Shown here in pieces: positions 39,066-47,936 of a DNA stretch of 63,203 nt. Source of the DNA: a virus; the IMG/VR virus record IMGVR_UViG_3300036781_000090, positions 1 through 63,203 of that record. The stretch is one strand, 5' to 3'. The notes under the pieces are model-generated. The model searched no databases. It was not told the origin of the DNA and worked only from the letters and a program-made list of their open reading frames with translations. The position numbers and the translations under genes were made by a program. The stretch's first letter is position 1; every line of letters starts with the position of its first letter.

Positions 39066-40009
39066 AGATCAAGATAGCCGCAGTTATTTTCTTCTGTCTG
39101 TTGCCATTTTCCGCCATGGCTCAGAATACAACCGGCCTTGTCGTTGCTGCGTGCGGCACTGTTTCTAGCGCATTCAAAGTAGGCAATCCCGGACCCTTCA
39201 CAGTTGATACTACGGGAAAACTTTGCACGGCTACATCAGGTGGAGGCGGGACTCCCGGTTCTCCAGTTAGCTCGCTTCAATACAATAATGCCGGTGCGTT
39301 TGGCGGTGTCTCAGGATGGACCAGCAACGGTACAACCGCACTCACAGGAGGAGCGTCAACAACGTTAGCTATCGGGGGGGCCACTATCGGCTCTAATGCT
39401 CTTGCCGTGACTGGTGCGGCCAATGTGAGTGGGAATGTTACGATAGGTGCTGGCTCTGCTATTACTTCTAGTGGTCCCGGTGGCGCTTTGGCTACTCCAG
39501 CATTTGCAGCGTTCGGCACAGCAGCAGGAACGGTTGCGCAGGGCGGTGTAATTACTGCCGGTGGGCCTACAGGATCGGCTACGGTCGTCCCTATTATTAC
39601 CTACAACGCGGCTGGCCAGCTTACAGCCGTAACTACAGCGACTGTTGCTAGCGCGGTAACATCAAAGGTCATTAACTCGACTTACGATCTAACGACCGCT
39701 TCCGGTACGCAGACAATAACATTCGCCTTTCCCCCATCCTCTTGCAACGTTTATGGGACAGTTGGTGGTGTAACAAACCAATACACGGTCTATAATGGGC
39801 AGATCGATAGTTCCGGTACGCAGTCTACGATGTATGCCCAAACAAACATAACGTACATCACCGGGTTCTTATTCAATGTTGTTGATGTAACCGGCAGCAA
39901 TTTTCAGAGCGGTGTTGGTTCCTTTAGCGGTAATTCCCTGATTATAACTTGGACTAAGGGCGGGATACCAACAGGTACATTCAACCAAAGCATCAAGTGC
40001 TTTAAGTGA
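39062..40009 (+). CDS. Secreted fibre-like protein
   Basis: 315 residues, ATGA overlap with the previous gene. Signal peptide (MKIKIAAVIFFCLLPFSAMA), one TGLVV...GNPGPFTVDTTG module (about 24-55), a Gly-rich hinge, then repetitive fibre sequence (SLQYNNAGAFGGVSGWTSN, a typical tail-fibre collar motif) and a beta-rich C-terminal domain with FAFPPSSCNVYG. Likely a tail fibre or receptor-binding protein. Confidence 0.75.
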   Translation: MKIKIAAVIFFCLLPFSAMAQNTTGLVVAACGTVSSAFKVGNPGPFTVDTTGKLCTATSGGGGTPGSPVSSLQYNNAGAFGGVSGWTSNGTTALTGGASTTLAIGGATIGSNALAVTGAANVSGNVTIGAGSAITSSGPGGALATPAFAAFGTAAGTVAQGGVITAGGPTGSATVVPIITYNAAGQLTAVTTATVASAVTSKVINSTYDLTTASGTQTITFAFPPSSCNVYGTVGGVTNQYTVYNGQIDSSGTQSTMYAQTNITYITGFLFNVVDVTGSNFQSGVGSFSGNSLIITWTKGGIPTGTFNQSIKCFK

Positions 40010-40016
40010 GGTTACA

Positions 40017-40172
40017 ATGCCTCCCGTAAGCGAGAAACAGCGCGCTTGGGCATGGGCCAACAAGGATAAAAAGACCAAAGAAGGCCGCGCTGCAAAGGAA
40101 TTTGCCGAAGCAGATAAAGGTGGTAAGTTACCTGAGAAGAAAAGCCGTTCTAGCAAATGGTACGGAAAATGA
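40017..40172 (+). CDS. Lys-rich WYG-type small protein
   Basis: 51 residues, below usual length cut-offs. MPPVSEKQRAWAWANKDKK resembles the N terminus of a known small phage family (SEKQRRxMxA). Ends SSKWYGK. Overlaps the next gene by ATGA. Confidence 0.65.
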   Translation: MPPVSEKQRAWAWANKDKKTKEGRAAKEFAEADKGGKLPEKKSRSSKWYGK

Positions 40173-40387
40173 AATCTCGTAAATGGATTCAGGGCGCGAT
40201 TAAGCCTGAGAACAAAGGAAAGTTCAAAGCTAAGGCAGAAGCCGCAGGCAAGACCACGCGCGAGTTTTCTGAAGAAAAGTCTAGCGCCCCCGGCAAGATT
40301 GGTCGTCAAGCGCGATTAGCGGAAACTTTGATGGGAATGCATAAGAAATCGCGCAATGCGCGCTGGTACGGCGACAAAAAGGACTGA
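40169..40387 (+). CDS. Lys-rich WYG-type small protein
   Basis: 72 residues from the ATGA overlap. MKSRKWIQGAIKPENKGKF is a pattern common in phages between capsid and tail genes. Ends ARWYGDKKD, similar to its neighbours. Confidence 0.7.
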   Translation: MKSRKWIQGAIKPENKGKFKAKAEAAGKTTREFSEEKSSAPGKIGRQARLAETLMGMHKKSRNARWYGDKKD

Positions 40388-40390
40388 GAA

Positions 40391-40756
40391 ATGGCTGAAA
40401 TGACCGAACGCAAACGCGACTGGTACGGAAAGTCGGGCAAGAAGTCTGAAAAGAAGGGTGATAAAAAGCCTGAGAAAAAGGCAGAGTCCAAATCCGACAA
40501 AAAGGAAGAGGACAAAAAAGAGGAAACCATGGCCGAGCGCCACGCGCGCGAGCGTATGGATGCCCACGGTCGCCACTCCGATTCACGCGAAAGCATGATG
40601 AAGTCGCATGAGGACGAGCTTGCAGAAATGGCCGAGCGTCATGCTTCGGAAATGACCGCGCAGAACGGCGAGGCTGGCGGCACTGCTGCGCCTCCGGGTT
40701 CTGAGGCCGGTCCTATGCCTGGTGCAATGGCTCCATCGCCGCAAGCTGCCGCATAA
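40391..40756 (+). CDS. Lys/Glu-rich small virion-module protein
   Basis: 121 residues. Starts MAEMTERKRDWYGKSGKK, continues as a highly charged Lys/Glu stretch and a helical His/Glu-rich segment, ends in an Ala/Pro tail. Third consecutive gene with a WYG motif. Confidence 0.65.
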   Translation: MAEMTERKRDWYGKSGKKSEKKGDKKPEKKAESKSDKKEEDKKEETMAERHARERMDAHGRHSDSRESMMKSHEDELAEMAERHASEMTAQNGEAGGTAAPPGSEAGPMPGAMAPSPQAAA

Positions 40757-40767
40757 GGATCGGTAAA

Positions 40768-41142
40768 ATGCTGAGCATGAAAGATATGGCGCGCAGCCCC
40801 GAAGACCTTAAAAAGGACCGGGATATCCCCATGCCGGTAGCGGCTAAGGCTATTGGCCCTGCCTATCCTTGGGGTCTTTCTTTGTGCCTCAATGACGAAA
40901 GCCTTGATAAGCTTGGCATTGACGGTGATCTGCCTGACGTTGGCGATGTAATTCATATCGCCGCCTTGTGCCGTGTTACTTGTGCTTCTGAGACGGAGAA
41001 CGCCACGGAGGATGGTGGAAAAGAAACCTGCCGTAGGATTGAATTGCAGGTAACTCATATGGCTGCGGAAGACGAAGACAGGGAAACCGAATCGCGTGGG
41101 AAGCGTTGGTATCAGCCCGAGGCTGAACCAAATGGAGAGTGA
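40768..41142 (+). CDS. Capsid-staple-like protein
   Basis: 124 residues. YPWGLSLCLNDESLDKLGIDGDLPDVGD (about 33-60) is a motif I associate with small capsid staple/accessory proteins in podovirus-like genomes. C terminus is acidic and disordered. Assignment moderate. Confidence 0.65.
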   Translation: MLSMKDMARSPEDLKKDRDIPMPVAAKAIGPAYPWGLSLCLNDESLDKLGIDGDLPDVGDVIHIAALCRVTCASETENATEDGGKETCRRIELQVTHMAAEDEDRETESRGKRWYQPEAEPNGE

Positions 41143-41143
41143 A

Positions 41144-41809
41144 ATGCAGACGCAGACCAATTCCCCGAAGACGGTTAAAGAATCTCCTAAAATTCAGGAA
41201 GACCGCACGGTAAAGCCGGATATTCGCTATTACCAGCTTACGACCAAGGCAGAAGTTAACGGAATCCTGCTTGAGCCCGGCTCCAGATTCACGTTGCCTG
41301 CCGGTGTAAAAGGACCGCATAGAACGGTCGTTGCCGGAACTCATGGTGCCAATATCGTGGGTAACAGCGAGCTATTGGATGTCCCGCTTTATGTGGAGCT
41401 GGACCCTGAGATTGAGCGCGAACGTGACGAAATGCGCGAGCGTCATCAGCAAGAACTAAACGAGCTTGATCCTGAATTGAAGCGTGAAGAATTGTTGGCG
41501 AAACAACGTGAGGAAAGCCGCGATCTTAGTCTACGAGCGCAGACACGTGAAATCCAAATTCGTCAGGATAAGGAAAAGCAGGAAATCGAGGCCCGTCATG
41601 AGGCTGAACGGCAGGCGTTCGCTAACCGCGCTCAAAACAATCCCCAGCGTGGTCCAGCGCCACCGCGCGAACTGACTGAGGAAGAACTGGTTGCCCGTCA
41701 CAAGGCCGAAAACGAGGCTTTGGAAGCGCGGCAAAAGACTGAACGCGACAATCTGGAAGCGCAGAAAGCCGCTACCAATCAAGCGGAACCTGGTGTATCG
41801 TCGGAGTAG
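41144..41809 (+). CDS. Coiled-coil virion-module protein
   Basis: 221 residues from ATG 41144. N-terminal beta part (YYQLTTKAEVNGILLEPGSRFTLP) then about 130 residues of Arg/Glu-rich coiled coil, with several short RHxxE(L/A) repeats. May be a scaffold-like or tape-like connector. Role unknown. Confidence 0.6.
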   Translation: MQTQTNSPKTVKESPKIQEDRTVKPDIRYYQLTTKAEVNGILLEPGSRFTLPAGVKGPHRTVVAGTHGANIVGNSELLDVPLYVELDPEIERERDEMRERHQQELNELDPELKREELLAKQREESRDLSLRAQTREIQIRQDKEKQEIEARHEAERQAFANRAQNNPQRGPAPPRELTEEELVARHKAENEALEARQKTERDNLEAQKAATNQAEPGVSSE

Positions 41810-41849
41810 GTTTAACTAGCGCCCGAACTTACGGGCATAAGGATGGCCC

Positions 41850-42671
41850 GTGACAAGCCCTGTTGATTTGGTGAACATCAGTTTAGACCAGATCACGGCC
41901 AGAACGAGCGTCACAGGTATCAATCCGGCTTCGCCGCCTAACAACCTTGCGGCTCAGGTGGCGAGCCGGAATTACCAGACCCAAGTAGACGCGATATTCA
42001 GGGCGGCGCATTGGAATAGTGCGCGTCTTCAGGCGAATCTGACCCTTCTCAGGGCGCAGATTGGTACGCCAGAAAACCCGTCTGGCGCTCTGCCGGTGCC
42101 TCCGGTTGGGTTTCTCTACGAGTATCTTTGGCCAAATGATTGTTTGCAGTTCCGGTTTATCATACCGATGCCGAACCTGCCTGCGGTTGGCTCATCTCCG
42201 ATCATGACGAATGTCGGAGTAACAAACCAACCATATATCAACACGGCCATGCCTTATGTCATTGGCATCGGCTTGGACAATGATGGCAATCAAATCAAAA
42301 CCGTTCTGACAAATGCGCCGCGCGCTATTGGTGTTTATACCGGACGAATTGATAACCCAGACCTATGGGATGTTGGTCTACAGAACGCAGTAATCGGAGC
42401 ACTTAGTTCATGGATGTGCATGCCGATCACTGGGGATAAAGTCCTAATGCAGCAAAGGGTAGGGATGGCCGTGGGGCTGATCCAAGCTGCCCGTATGCAG
42501 GATGGAAACGAAGGGGTTACATCAATGGACCATGACCCAGATTTTATGAGAATCCGAAATACGGGCTCCGGTTGGGGGTGGGGTGGTTATGGCGCGGTGG
42601 GCGGATACTATGGTGCGGGGGTTATTGGCGGGTGGAGTTCGTGGGGGGCTCCAGATGGTAATGCGTACTAG
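41850..42671 (+). CDS. Head-completion/tail adaptor protein
   Basis: 273 residues, GTG start after AAGGATGGCCC. N-terminal VDLVNISLDQITARTSVTG and FRAAHWNSARLQANLTLL, and mid-protein VGFLYEYLWPNDCLQFRFI, match the T7 gp11 / P22 gp4-type adaptor family that joins portal to nozzle. The C terminus is very Gly/Trp/Tyr-rich (GSGWGWGGYGAVGGYYGAG). Confidence 0.85.
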   Translation: MTSPVDLVNISLDQITARTSVTGINPASPPNNLAAQVASRNYQTQVDAIFRAAHWNSARLQANLTLLRAQIGTPENPSGALPVPPVGFLYEYLWPNDCLQFRFIIPMPNLPAVGSSPIMTNVGVTNQPYINTAMPYVIGIGLDNDGNQIKTVLTNAPRAIGVYTGRIDNPDLWDVGLQNAVIGALSSWMCMPITGDKVLMQQRVGMAVGLIQAARMQDGNEGVTSMDHDPDFMRIRNTGSGWGWGGYGAVGGYYGAGVIGGWSSWGAPDGNAY

Positions 42672-43336
42672 GCCATGTTAATCTCTTCCATGAAGGCTTT
42701 ACCATCGCGGGTACCTTTCTTGGAGTTACACAGCTTGCAAGCTGGAACGATATTGCTGGCGGCGTTTGAGCCACCGCGAGCAAGGGCTACAAAATGATCC
42801 CTAGTTATCGGATTTCCTTTTTTACCATGGCTACCGCAGTATTTACATTTCCCATCATGCGCAGCCAGTATCGCGCGCCACTCTTCGTTGGTATGATGTT
42901 CGGACAGGCCGAGAAGCCGGGCGCGTCTGCGCGCCGCGTGCACAACTCCCAACTCTTTAGTACGATCAGGGTTATCTGCCTTCCATTTTTTTATCCTGTT
43001 CCTTTCCCTTTCAGGGTTTTTCTCTCTAATTTTTCTCGATCTTTCTCTGCATCTTTCTGGGTTATTTTTAGCCCACAGCGCGGACCGAATTTTGGAGTCT
43101 TCTGGGTTTCTTGCGTAAGCTTCCTTACGTTTCTTTCGTTGCTCCACAATATTGTTATGGTAATATTCTTTTGCTTTGAGCCTCGATCTATCTCGGTTGG
43201 CTGCGCCCCAAGAACGCGCTTTCTCAGCAGCCATTGCCCTTTCCTCTGGAGTGAACTGTTTTCTTGCCCATCTGGCTCTGGCCAATTCATTGTTGCGAAG
43301 ACGTTGCTTTTCATTAAGTTTACCTTTGCGGGGCAT
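42668..43336 (-). CDS. HNH homing endonuclease, antisense in tail operon
   Basis: 222 residues from MPRKGKLNEKQ. A long basic N-terminal region (Arg/Lys/Glu-rich, repeats of the NPERxRxRxRK kind) precedes the HNH core CKYCGSHGKKGNPITRDHFVALARGGSN (about 162-189) and the CKLCNSKKGTRDG end. It lies against the direction of the tail genes and overlaps the adaptor stop by four bases, typical for a mobile free-standing endonuclease. Confidence 0.88.
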   Translation of the reverse strand: MPRKGKLNEKQRLRNNELARARWARKQFTPEERAMAAEKARSWGAANRDRSRLKAKEYYHNNIVEQRKKRKEAYARNPEDSKIRSALWAKNNPERCRERSRKIREKNPERERNRIKKWKADNPDRTKELGVVHAARRRARLLGLSEHHTNEEWRAILAAHDGKCKYCGSHGKKGNPITRDHFVALARGGSNAASNIVPACKLCNSKKGTRDGKAFMEEINMA

Positions 43337-43401
43337 GCAGAATCTCTTTTCCAAAAAACCTCTATAAGAGAACATAAGGATTTTCTGGAAGTGGTCAAGT
43401 C

Positions 43402-46400
43402 ATGACTGGGCCTATCAGTTTAATCCGACCCTCATTTGCGGCGGGAGAACTATCACCCAGTCTCTTTGGAAGAGTTGATCTTAGTTCATTCCAGATAGGG
43501 TCTTCTGTTCAAAGGAATGTCTTTGTTAATTATCGTGGCCCTGCGTCCTCTCGTGCAGGTACTGCCTTTGTATGCCAATCTTTGACGCCAGCGACAGAAT
43601 CGTCCTTGGCACCAAGGCTGGTAAAATTTCAGTTTTCGGTGTCCCAGTCTTATATCCTTGAGTTCGGGCAAGACGTTAATGGCCGATCCTACATGCGAGT
43701 CATCGCAAATGGCGCGGCTGTTACCGAGACGCCTATTGCTATCAGTGCGATTACTCAGGCCAACCCCGCAAACATAACCGCTCCGGGAAGCGCGTTCAGC
43801 GCAAACGATTGGGTGTTTGTATCTGACGTTGGAGGAATGACTGAGCTTAATTCTCGATCATTTGAAGTTCGCAATGTCGTTGGTGATGGGTTTAATATAT
43901 ACGATACATTTGGAAACCCGGTAAACTCAATTCTATTCGATGCTTATACATCTGGGGGGACGGTTGCGAGAATTTACACGAACTATAATCCGCCATATGC
44001 CCTTGCGGACCTTCCTTACCTGAAGGTTGTTCAATCAGCCGATGTCATGACGTTGTGCTGTGTCAATCAGGAAACCGGATCAGAATATCCACCAATTGAT
44101 CTTTCTCGATTGGCTGCGAACAATTGGCAGTTCGACGTAACGACTTTCTCATCGTCGATTGCTGCTCCAGCAAATTGCACAGCTACCACGAGTGTTACGG
44201 CCTCTCCCGCCACCCAATACGCCTATTGTGTAACGGCGGTTGATTCTGTTACTGGCGAAGAAAGCGTAGCCTCTAACGTAGCGTACATTACCAATTCAAA
44301 CAACATTGCGCTAACGGCTGGGTCGCATACTATTAGCTGGTCGCCCGTTGCCGGTGCTGCATATTACAACATATACCAAGCACCCCCGAGTTACGATACA
44401 CCGGTTCCAACTGGTTCCGTCTTTGGGTACTTGGGTCAATCTTTTGGGACTCAATTTGTAAACTCTAACATTCTCGCAGATCAGACTGTAACGCCGCCAC
44501 TGCATCTTAATCCTTTTGCGCGTGGCCAGATAATTGGCGTTAACATAACGAACCAAGGGGCCGGATATACTCAGTCCACGGTTTCTGCGACCGTTACCTC
44601 TGCTACTGGTTCTGGCGCAGTTCTTCTGCCTGTTGTTAATGGAGGTGCGGTTGTCGCCGTTATTGTCGAGAATGGGGGACAAGGATATCAATCTGGCGAT
44701 ACAGTCACTATCAATGGTCAAGGAACCGGTTCTGGCGCGACGGCAACTGCTCCAGCTACTCCGATTGTAACAGATGGTGGTACCGGCCTGTCGGCGGGCG
44801 GAAGCCTTGGACCTGTCAATCTGACTGCTGGCGGCTCTCAATATATAAGCCCCAGCGCGACGGTCCCAGCGTCCGGTGGTGGCGGCATACAAGCCACATT
44901 TTTCCCGCCCATTGTTCAGGGTGGCGTTATCACGGCAATCTATGTCGATAACCCCGGTGAGTTATATTCAGGTACACAGACACTAACTATAACGGACGTT
45001 GCTCCTGCTGGGTCTGGTGCTACGGCTACGTTACAGATAGGAGCGCAGACCGGGACTTATCCTAGTGTCCCTGCATATTTCCAATCGCGACGGGCCTACG
45101 CCAATACCTTGAACAACCCGGATACGTTGTATTTGTCGCAGACCGGGGCTTATCAGAACATGGACTCTGCTACGCCACCCATTGATAGCGATGCTATCGT
45201 TACCACTCCGTGGGGTCAGCAGGTTAATGGCATCCAATGGCTAGTTCCAATGCCGGGCGGTCTTATCGTCGCTACGGGTGCAAACGCATGGCAAATCGCG
45301 GGGGCATCGGGTGCTGGTTCTGCCTTAACTCCGTCTTCTCAAAGCGCACAGCCGCAAGAGTCAAACGGCTTCTCTCCGACCGTTCCTATCCTGAAGATCA
45401 ACTACGATCTACTTGACGTTCAATCGTTAGGGTACGTTGTTCGGGATATCCAATATAATTTCTACACGAACATCTATGCCGGTTCAGATATTTCTCTACT
45501 CTCAAATCATTTGTTTGAAGGGTTTCAGATCGTCCAATGGGCATGGGCGCAAGTCCCGTGGAAGATCATCTGGGCAACCAGAGACGATGGGAAATTCCTT
45601 TCTCTAACTTTTGATAAAGAAGAGAAACTTCAGGGTTGGGCGCGGCACGACACCAATGGTCTGGTTGTCGGTAATGAAGTCGCTACAGAGCCTCCGGTAG
45701 ATGCACCTTACTTTATCGTCAAACGATATATCATTGGATATAAAAAGTGGGCCTATTACATCGAGAGGATGGATAACCGTCTCTGGCAAGGGCCGGAAGA
45801 CCCGTGGTGCATAGATTCAGGTCTTGCTCTTACGCAACCAATGCCAGCCGCAACTCTTTCTGCGGCCTCTGCGGATGGTCCGGGAACAATTACGGGGGGG
45901 TATCTTGCTACGGGGGGATTTAGCTATACCGATCCGGTGGCTCAGATTATTGATCCGCTTGGGGACTTAGGTGGTAGTGGCGCTGTAATTACGTTCACAC
46001 AAACTGATGGCGTTGTGGATGGGTTTACCGTTGTAAGTCCGGGTTCAGGTTACTCACCTAGTACGCAAGTCAATATCATTGATAAAACTGGCGCAGGGGC
46101 TACGTTCGTTCCGTTCGTGTCTCAGAACGTATTCTTTTATACGGATAATCCGGTATTCAGCGCTGAAAATGTGGGAGACATCATTCGCGTTGGCGGCGGC
46201 GTTGCTTCAGTTACCAGCATGGTTTCAACTACGCAGGTGCAGGCGTCTATCGTTGTTCCTATCCTACAGACTATGCCAGATGATCCTTATAGGCTGCCCG
46301 TTCCTGCACCTCCTGGAATGTGGTCAATTACAACTCCGGTCAACTCTCTGACGAATCTTTATCACCTTGAAGGTATGACCGTTACTGGGCTTGCAGATGG

Positions 46401-46884
46401 CGCGGTTATAACTCCTGCCATTGTACAGAACGGCACGATAAATCTGGATACGCCAGCAAGTTCAATCAAGATTGGTTTGCCGTTCATCGCGCAGATTCAA
46501 AGCATGCCTGTAGAGGTTCAACAATTGGGCACTGTACAAGGCAAGCGTAAGGTAATTAATGGAGTTACTGTTCGTTTAGAGCGATCTAAAGGGGCGCAAG
46601 TTGGCGCTAACCAACCAGTCGCCTCTATGTTAGATTATCAGGAAGAGGTTCCGTGGACGAATCTCGGAGATTTGCCTGAAGTACCTAGGACGAATGTGCC
46701 TGATGCGCGTCTGCCACTTTTCACTGGAGACAAATATGTGAATGTGGATGACGATTGGCAATTCTGGGATGGATGGCAGTCGTCCTATGGGATGGTTTGC
46801 GTTCAACAGATACTTCCGCTTCCTTTGAACGTATTGGCGCTTGTTCCATCACTTAATATCGGAGATAGCGGTGGTGAGAAATGA
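43402..46884 (+). CDS. Tail nozzle protein with inserted beta repeats
   Basis: 1160 residues. The start SFAAGELSPSLFGRVDLSSFQIGSSVQRNVFVNYRGPASSRAGTAFV (about 10-56) and LVKFQFSVSQSYILEFGQ (about 73-90) are diagnostic of the podovirus nozzle/stabilisation family (T7 gp12-like role). It is longer than usual because of Gly-rich modules of the type N.G.GY...V.I....GSGA (near 375-410, 415-450, 470-555 and again near 830-905). These may project outward as receptor-facing domains. Overlaps the next gene by ATGA. Confidence 0.85.
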   Translation: MTGPISLIRPSFAAGELSPSLFGRVDLSSFQIGSSVQRNVFVNYRGPASSRAGTAFVCQSLTPATESSLAPRLVKFQFSVSQSYILEFGQDVNGRSYMRVIANGAAVTETPIAISAITQANPANITAPGSAFSANDWVFVSDVGGMTELNSRSFEVRNVVGDGFNIYDTFGNPVNSILFDAYTSGGTVARIYTNYNPPYALADLPYLKVVQSADVMTLCCVNQETGSEYPPIDLSRLAANNWQFDVTTFSSSIAAPANCTATTSVTASPATQYAYCVTAVDSVTGEESVASNVAYITNSNNIALTAGSHTISWSPVAGAAYYNIYQAPPSYDTPVPTGSVFGYLGQSFGTQFVNSNILADQTVTPPLHLNPFARGQIIGVNITNQGAGYTQSTVSATVTSATGSGAVLLPVVNGGAVVAVIVENGGQGYQSGDTVTINGQGTGSGATATAPATPIVTDGGTGLSAGGSLGPVNLTAGGSQYISPSATVPASGGGGIQATFFPPIVQGGVITAIYVDNPGELYSGTQTLTITDVAPAGSGATATLQIGAQTGTYPSVPAYFQSRRAYANTLNNPDTLYLSQTGAYQNMDSATPPIDSDAIVTTPWGQQVNGIQWLVPMPGGLIVATGANAWQIAGASGAGSALTPSSQSAQPQESNGFSPTVPILKINYDLLDVQSLGYVVRDIQYNFYTNIYAGSDISLLSNHLFEGFQIVQWAWAQVPWKIIWATRDDGKFLSLTFDKEEKLQGWARHDTNGLVVGNEVATEPPVDAPYFIVKRYIIGYKKWAYYIERMDNRLWQGPEDPWCIDSGLALTQPMPAATLSAASADGPGTITGGYLATGGFSYTDPVAQIIDPLGDLGGSGAVITFTQTDGVVDGFTVVSPGSGYSPSTQVNIIDKTGAGATFVPFVSQNVFFYTDNPVFSAENVGDIIRVGGGVASVTSMVSTTQVQASIVVPILQTMPDDPYRLPVPAPPGMWSITTPVNSLTNLYHLEGMTVTGLADGAVITPAIVQNGTINLDTPASSIKIGLPFIAQIQSMPVEVQQLGTVQGKRKVINGVTVRLERSKGAQVGANQPVASMLDYQEEVPWTNLGDLPEVPRTNVPDARLPLFTGDKYVNVDDDWQFWDGWQSSYGMVCVQQILPLPLNVLALVPSLNIGDSGGEK

Positions 46885-47360
46885 TCCCAGCGCTTGAACA
46901 TAATTCGCGCTGCATCGTCCGTCCGTCTGTTGTTGAGGACGTTTACCGTCTTGCCGCAGCCCTACGCCAGAATGACCGTGAGGAAGTTGAGGCTCTTGGT
47001 GTCGATCCGCGTATGGGTATCAGGCGATCTTTTCGGGACGGCACACTGAGGCGAACGTATTTTGTGGATGGTGAAATAGCCGCCATGTCCGGTCTATGTG
47101 GGGCTCTTCTAGGAGACATCGGGGAGCCATACTTGATGACCACGCCAGCGGCAGAAAGAGTGCCAATCACCCTTGTTCGTCAGGCTAAATTTGCCGTTGC
47201 TGACATGATGAGGCATAAACTTAGACTTGAGGGACATGCGGCGGCTCAATACACAGGTGCTTTGAGGCTTCTTGAGGTACTAGGATTTAAGTTGTATCCT
47301 CCCGCGCCGTTTGGCCCTAAAGGGGCTTTATTCGTTAAATATACGATGATGAGAGATTAA
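46881..47360 (+). CDS. Internal virion protein A-like / GNAT-like
   Basis: 159 residues. RPSVVEDVYRLAAALRQNDREEVEALGVDP and GALRLLEVLGFKLYPP resemble the small acetyltransferase-like protein that precedes the ejection proteins in T7-type podoviruses (gp13 position). Overlaps the nozzle gene by ATGA. Confidence 0.75.
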   Translation: MIPALEHNSRCIVRPSVVEDVYRLAAALRQNDREEVEALGVDPRMGIRRSFRDGTLRRTYFVDGEIAAMSGLCGALLGDIGEPYLMTTPAAERVPITLVRQAKFAVADMMRHKLRLEGHAAAQYTGALRLLEVLGFKLYPPAPFGPKGALFVKYTMMRD

Positions 47361-47361
47361 A

Positions 47362-47928
47362 ATGGGTGTAGCCGCTCTACCATTGGCTATCGGTGCAGGG
47401 GCGGCTGGCTCGATTGTTAGTGCCGCTGGACAGATGGAAGCGGGGGAAGCCTCTGCGGCGGCGAATGCCTATAAGGCTCAGGTAGCCACGAATAACGCAG
47501 AAATAGCCCGTAGAAATGCTATTTCTGATGCTCAGGCTGGCGATACAGCAGCGTTTAATCAAGGTTTGAAAACAAGGGCTAAGGTTGGGGCCGAAAAGGC
47601 TCAACAAGGCGCGTCTGGGATTGACGTAAACACGGGTTCTGCGGCAGACGTTCGGAAGGGTACGCAGCAACTAGGTATGCTTGACGCTCTTACCATCCGG
47701 TCCAACGCTGCTCGTAAGGCTTATGGCGATCTTGTGGAAAGTACCAGCGATACCGCTCAGTCTCAGTTGGATACAATGGCCGGTCAGCAGGCTAGTGAGG
47801 CTGGTGAAATCGGTGCTGTTGGGTCGCTCCTTTCTGGGGCTAGTTCACTTGCTGGAAACTGGGGAAAATACTCGCAGAGCTTCTCGCCGTCTTCTTCAGG
47901 ACGTGAGAGCGATAACGCTATTTACTAG
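47362..47928 (+). CDS. Internal virion protein B-like ejection protein
   Basis: 188 residues, Ala/Gly/Ser-rich. LPLAIGAGAAGSIVSAAGQ at the start, central ASGIDVNTGSAADVRKGT (about 82-99) and LDALTIRSNAARKAYGD match the gp14-type internal protein that enters the outer membrane at ejection. Confidence 0.85.
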   Translation: MGVAALPLAIGAGAAGSIVSAAGQMEAGEASAAANAYKAQVATNNAEIARRNAISDAQAGDTAAFNQGLKTRAKVGAEKAQQGASGIDVNTGSAADVRKGTQQLGMLDALTIRSNAARKAYGDLVESTSDTAQSQLDTMAGQQASEAGEIGAVGSLLSGASSLAGNWGKYSQSFSPSSSGRESDNAIY

Positions 47929-47936
47929 GGCACCCA

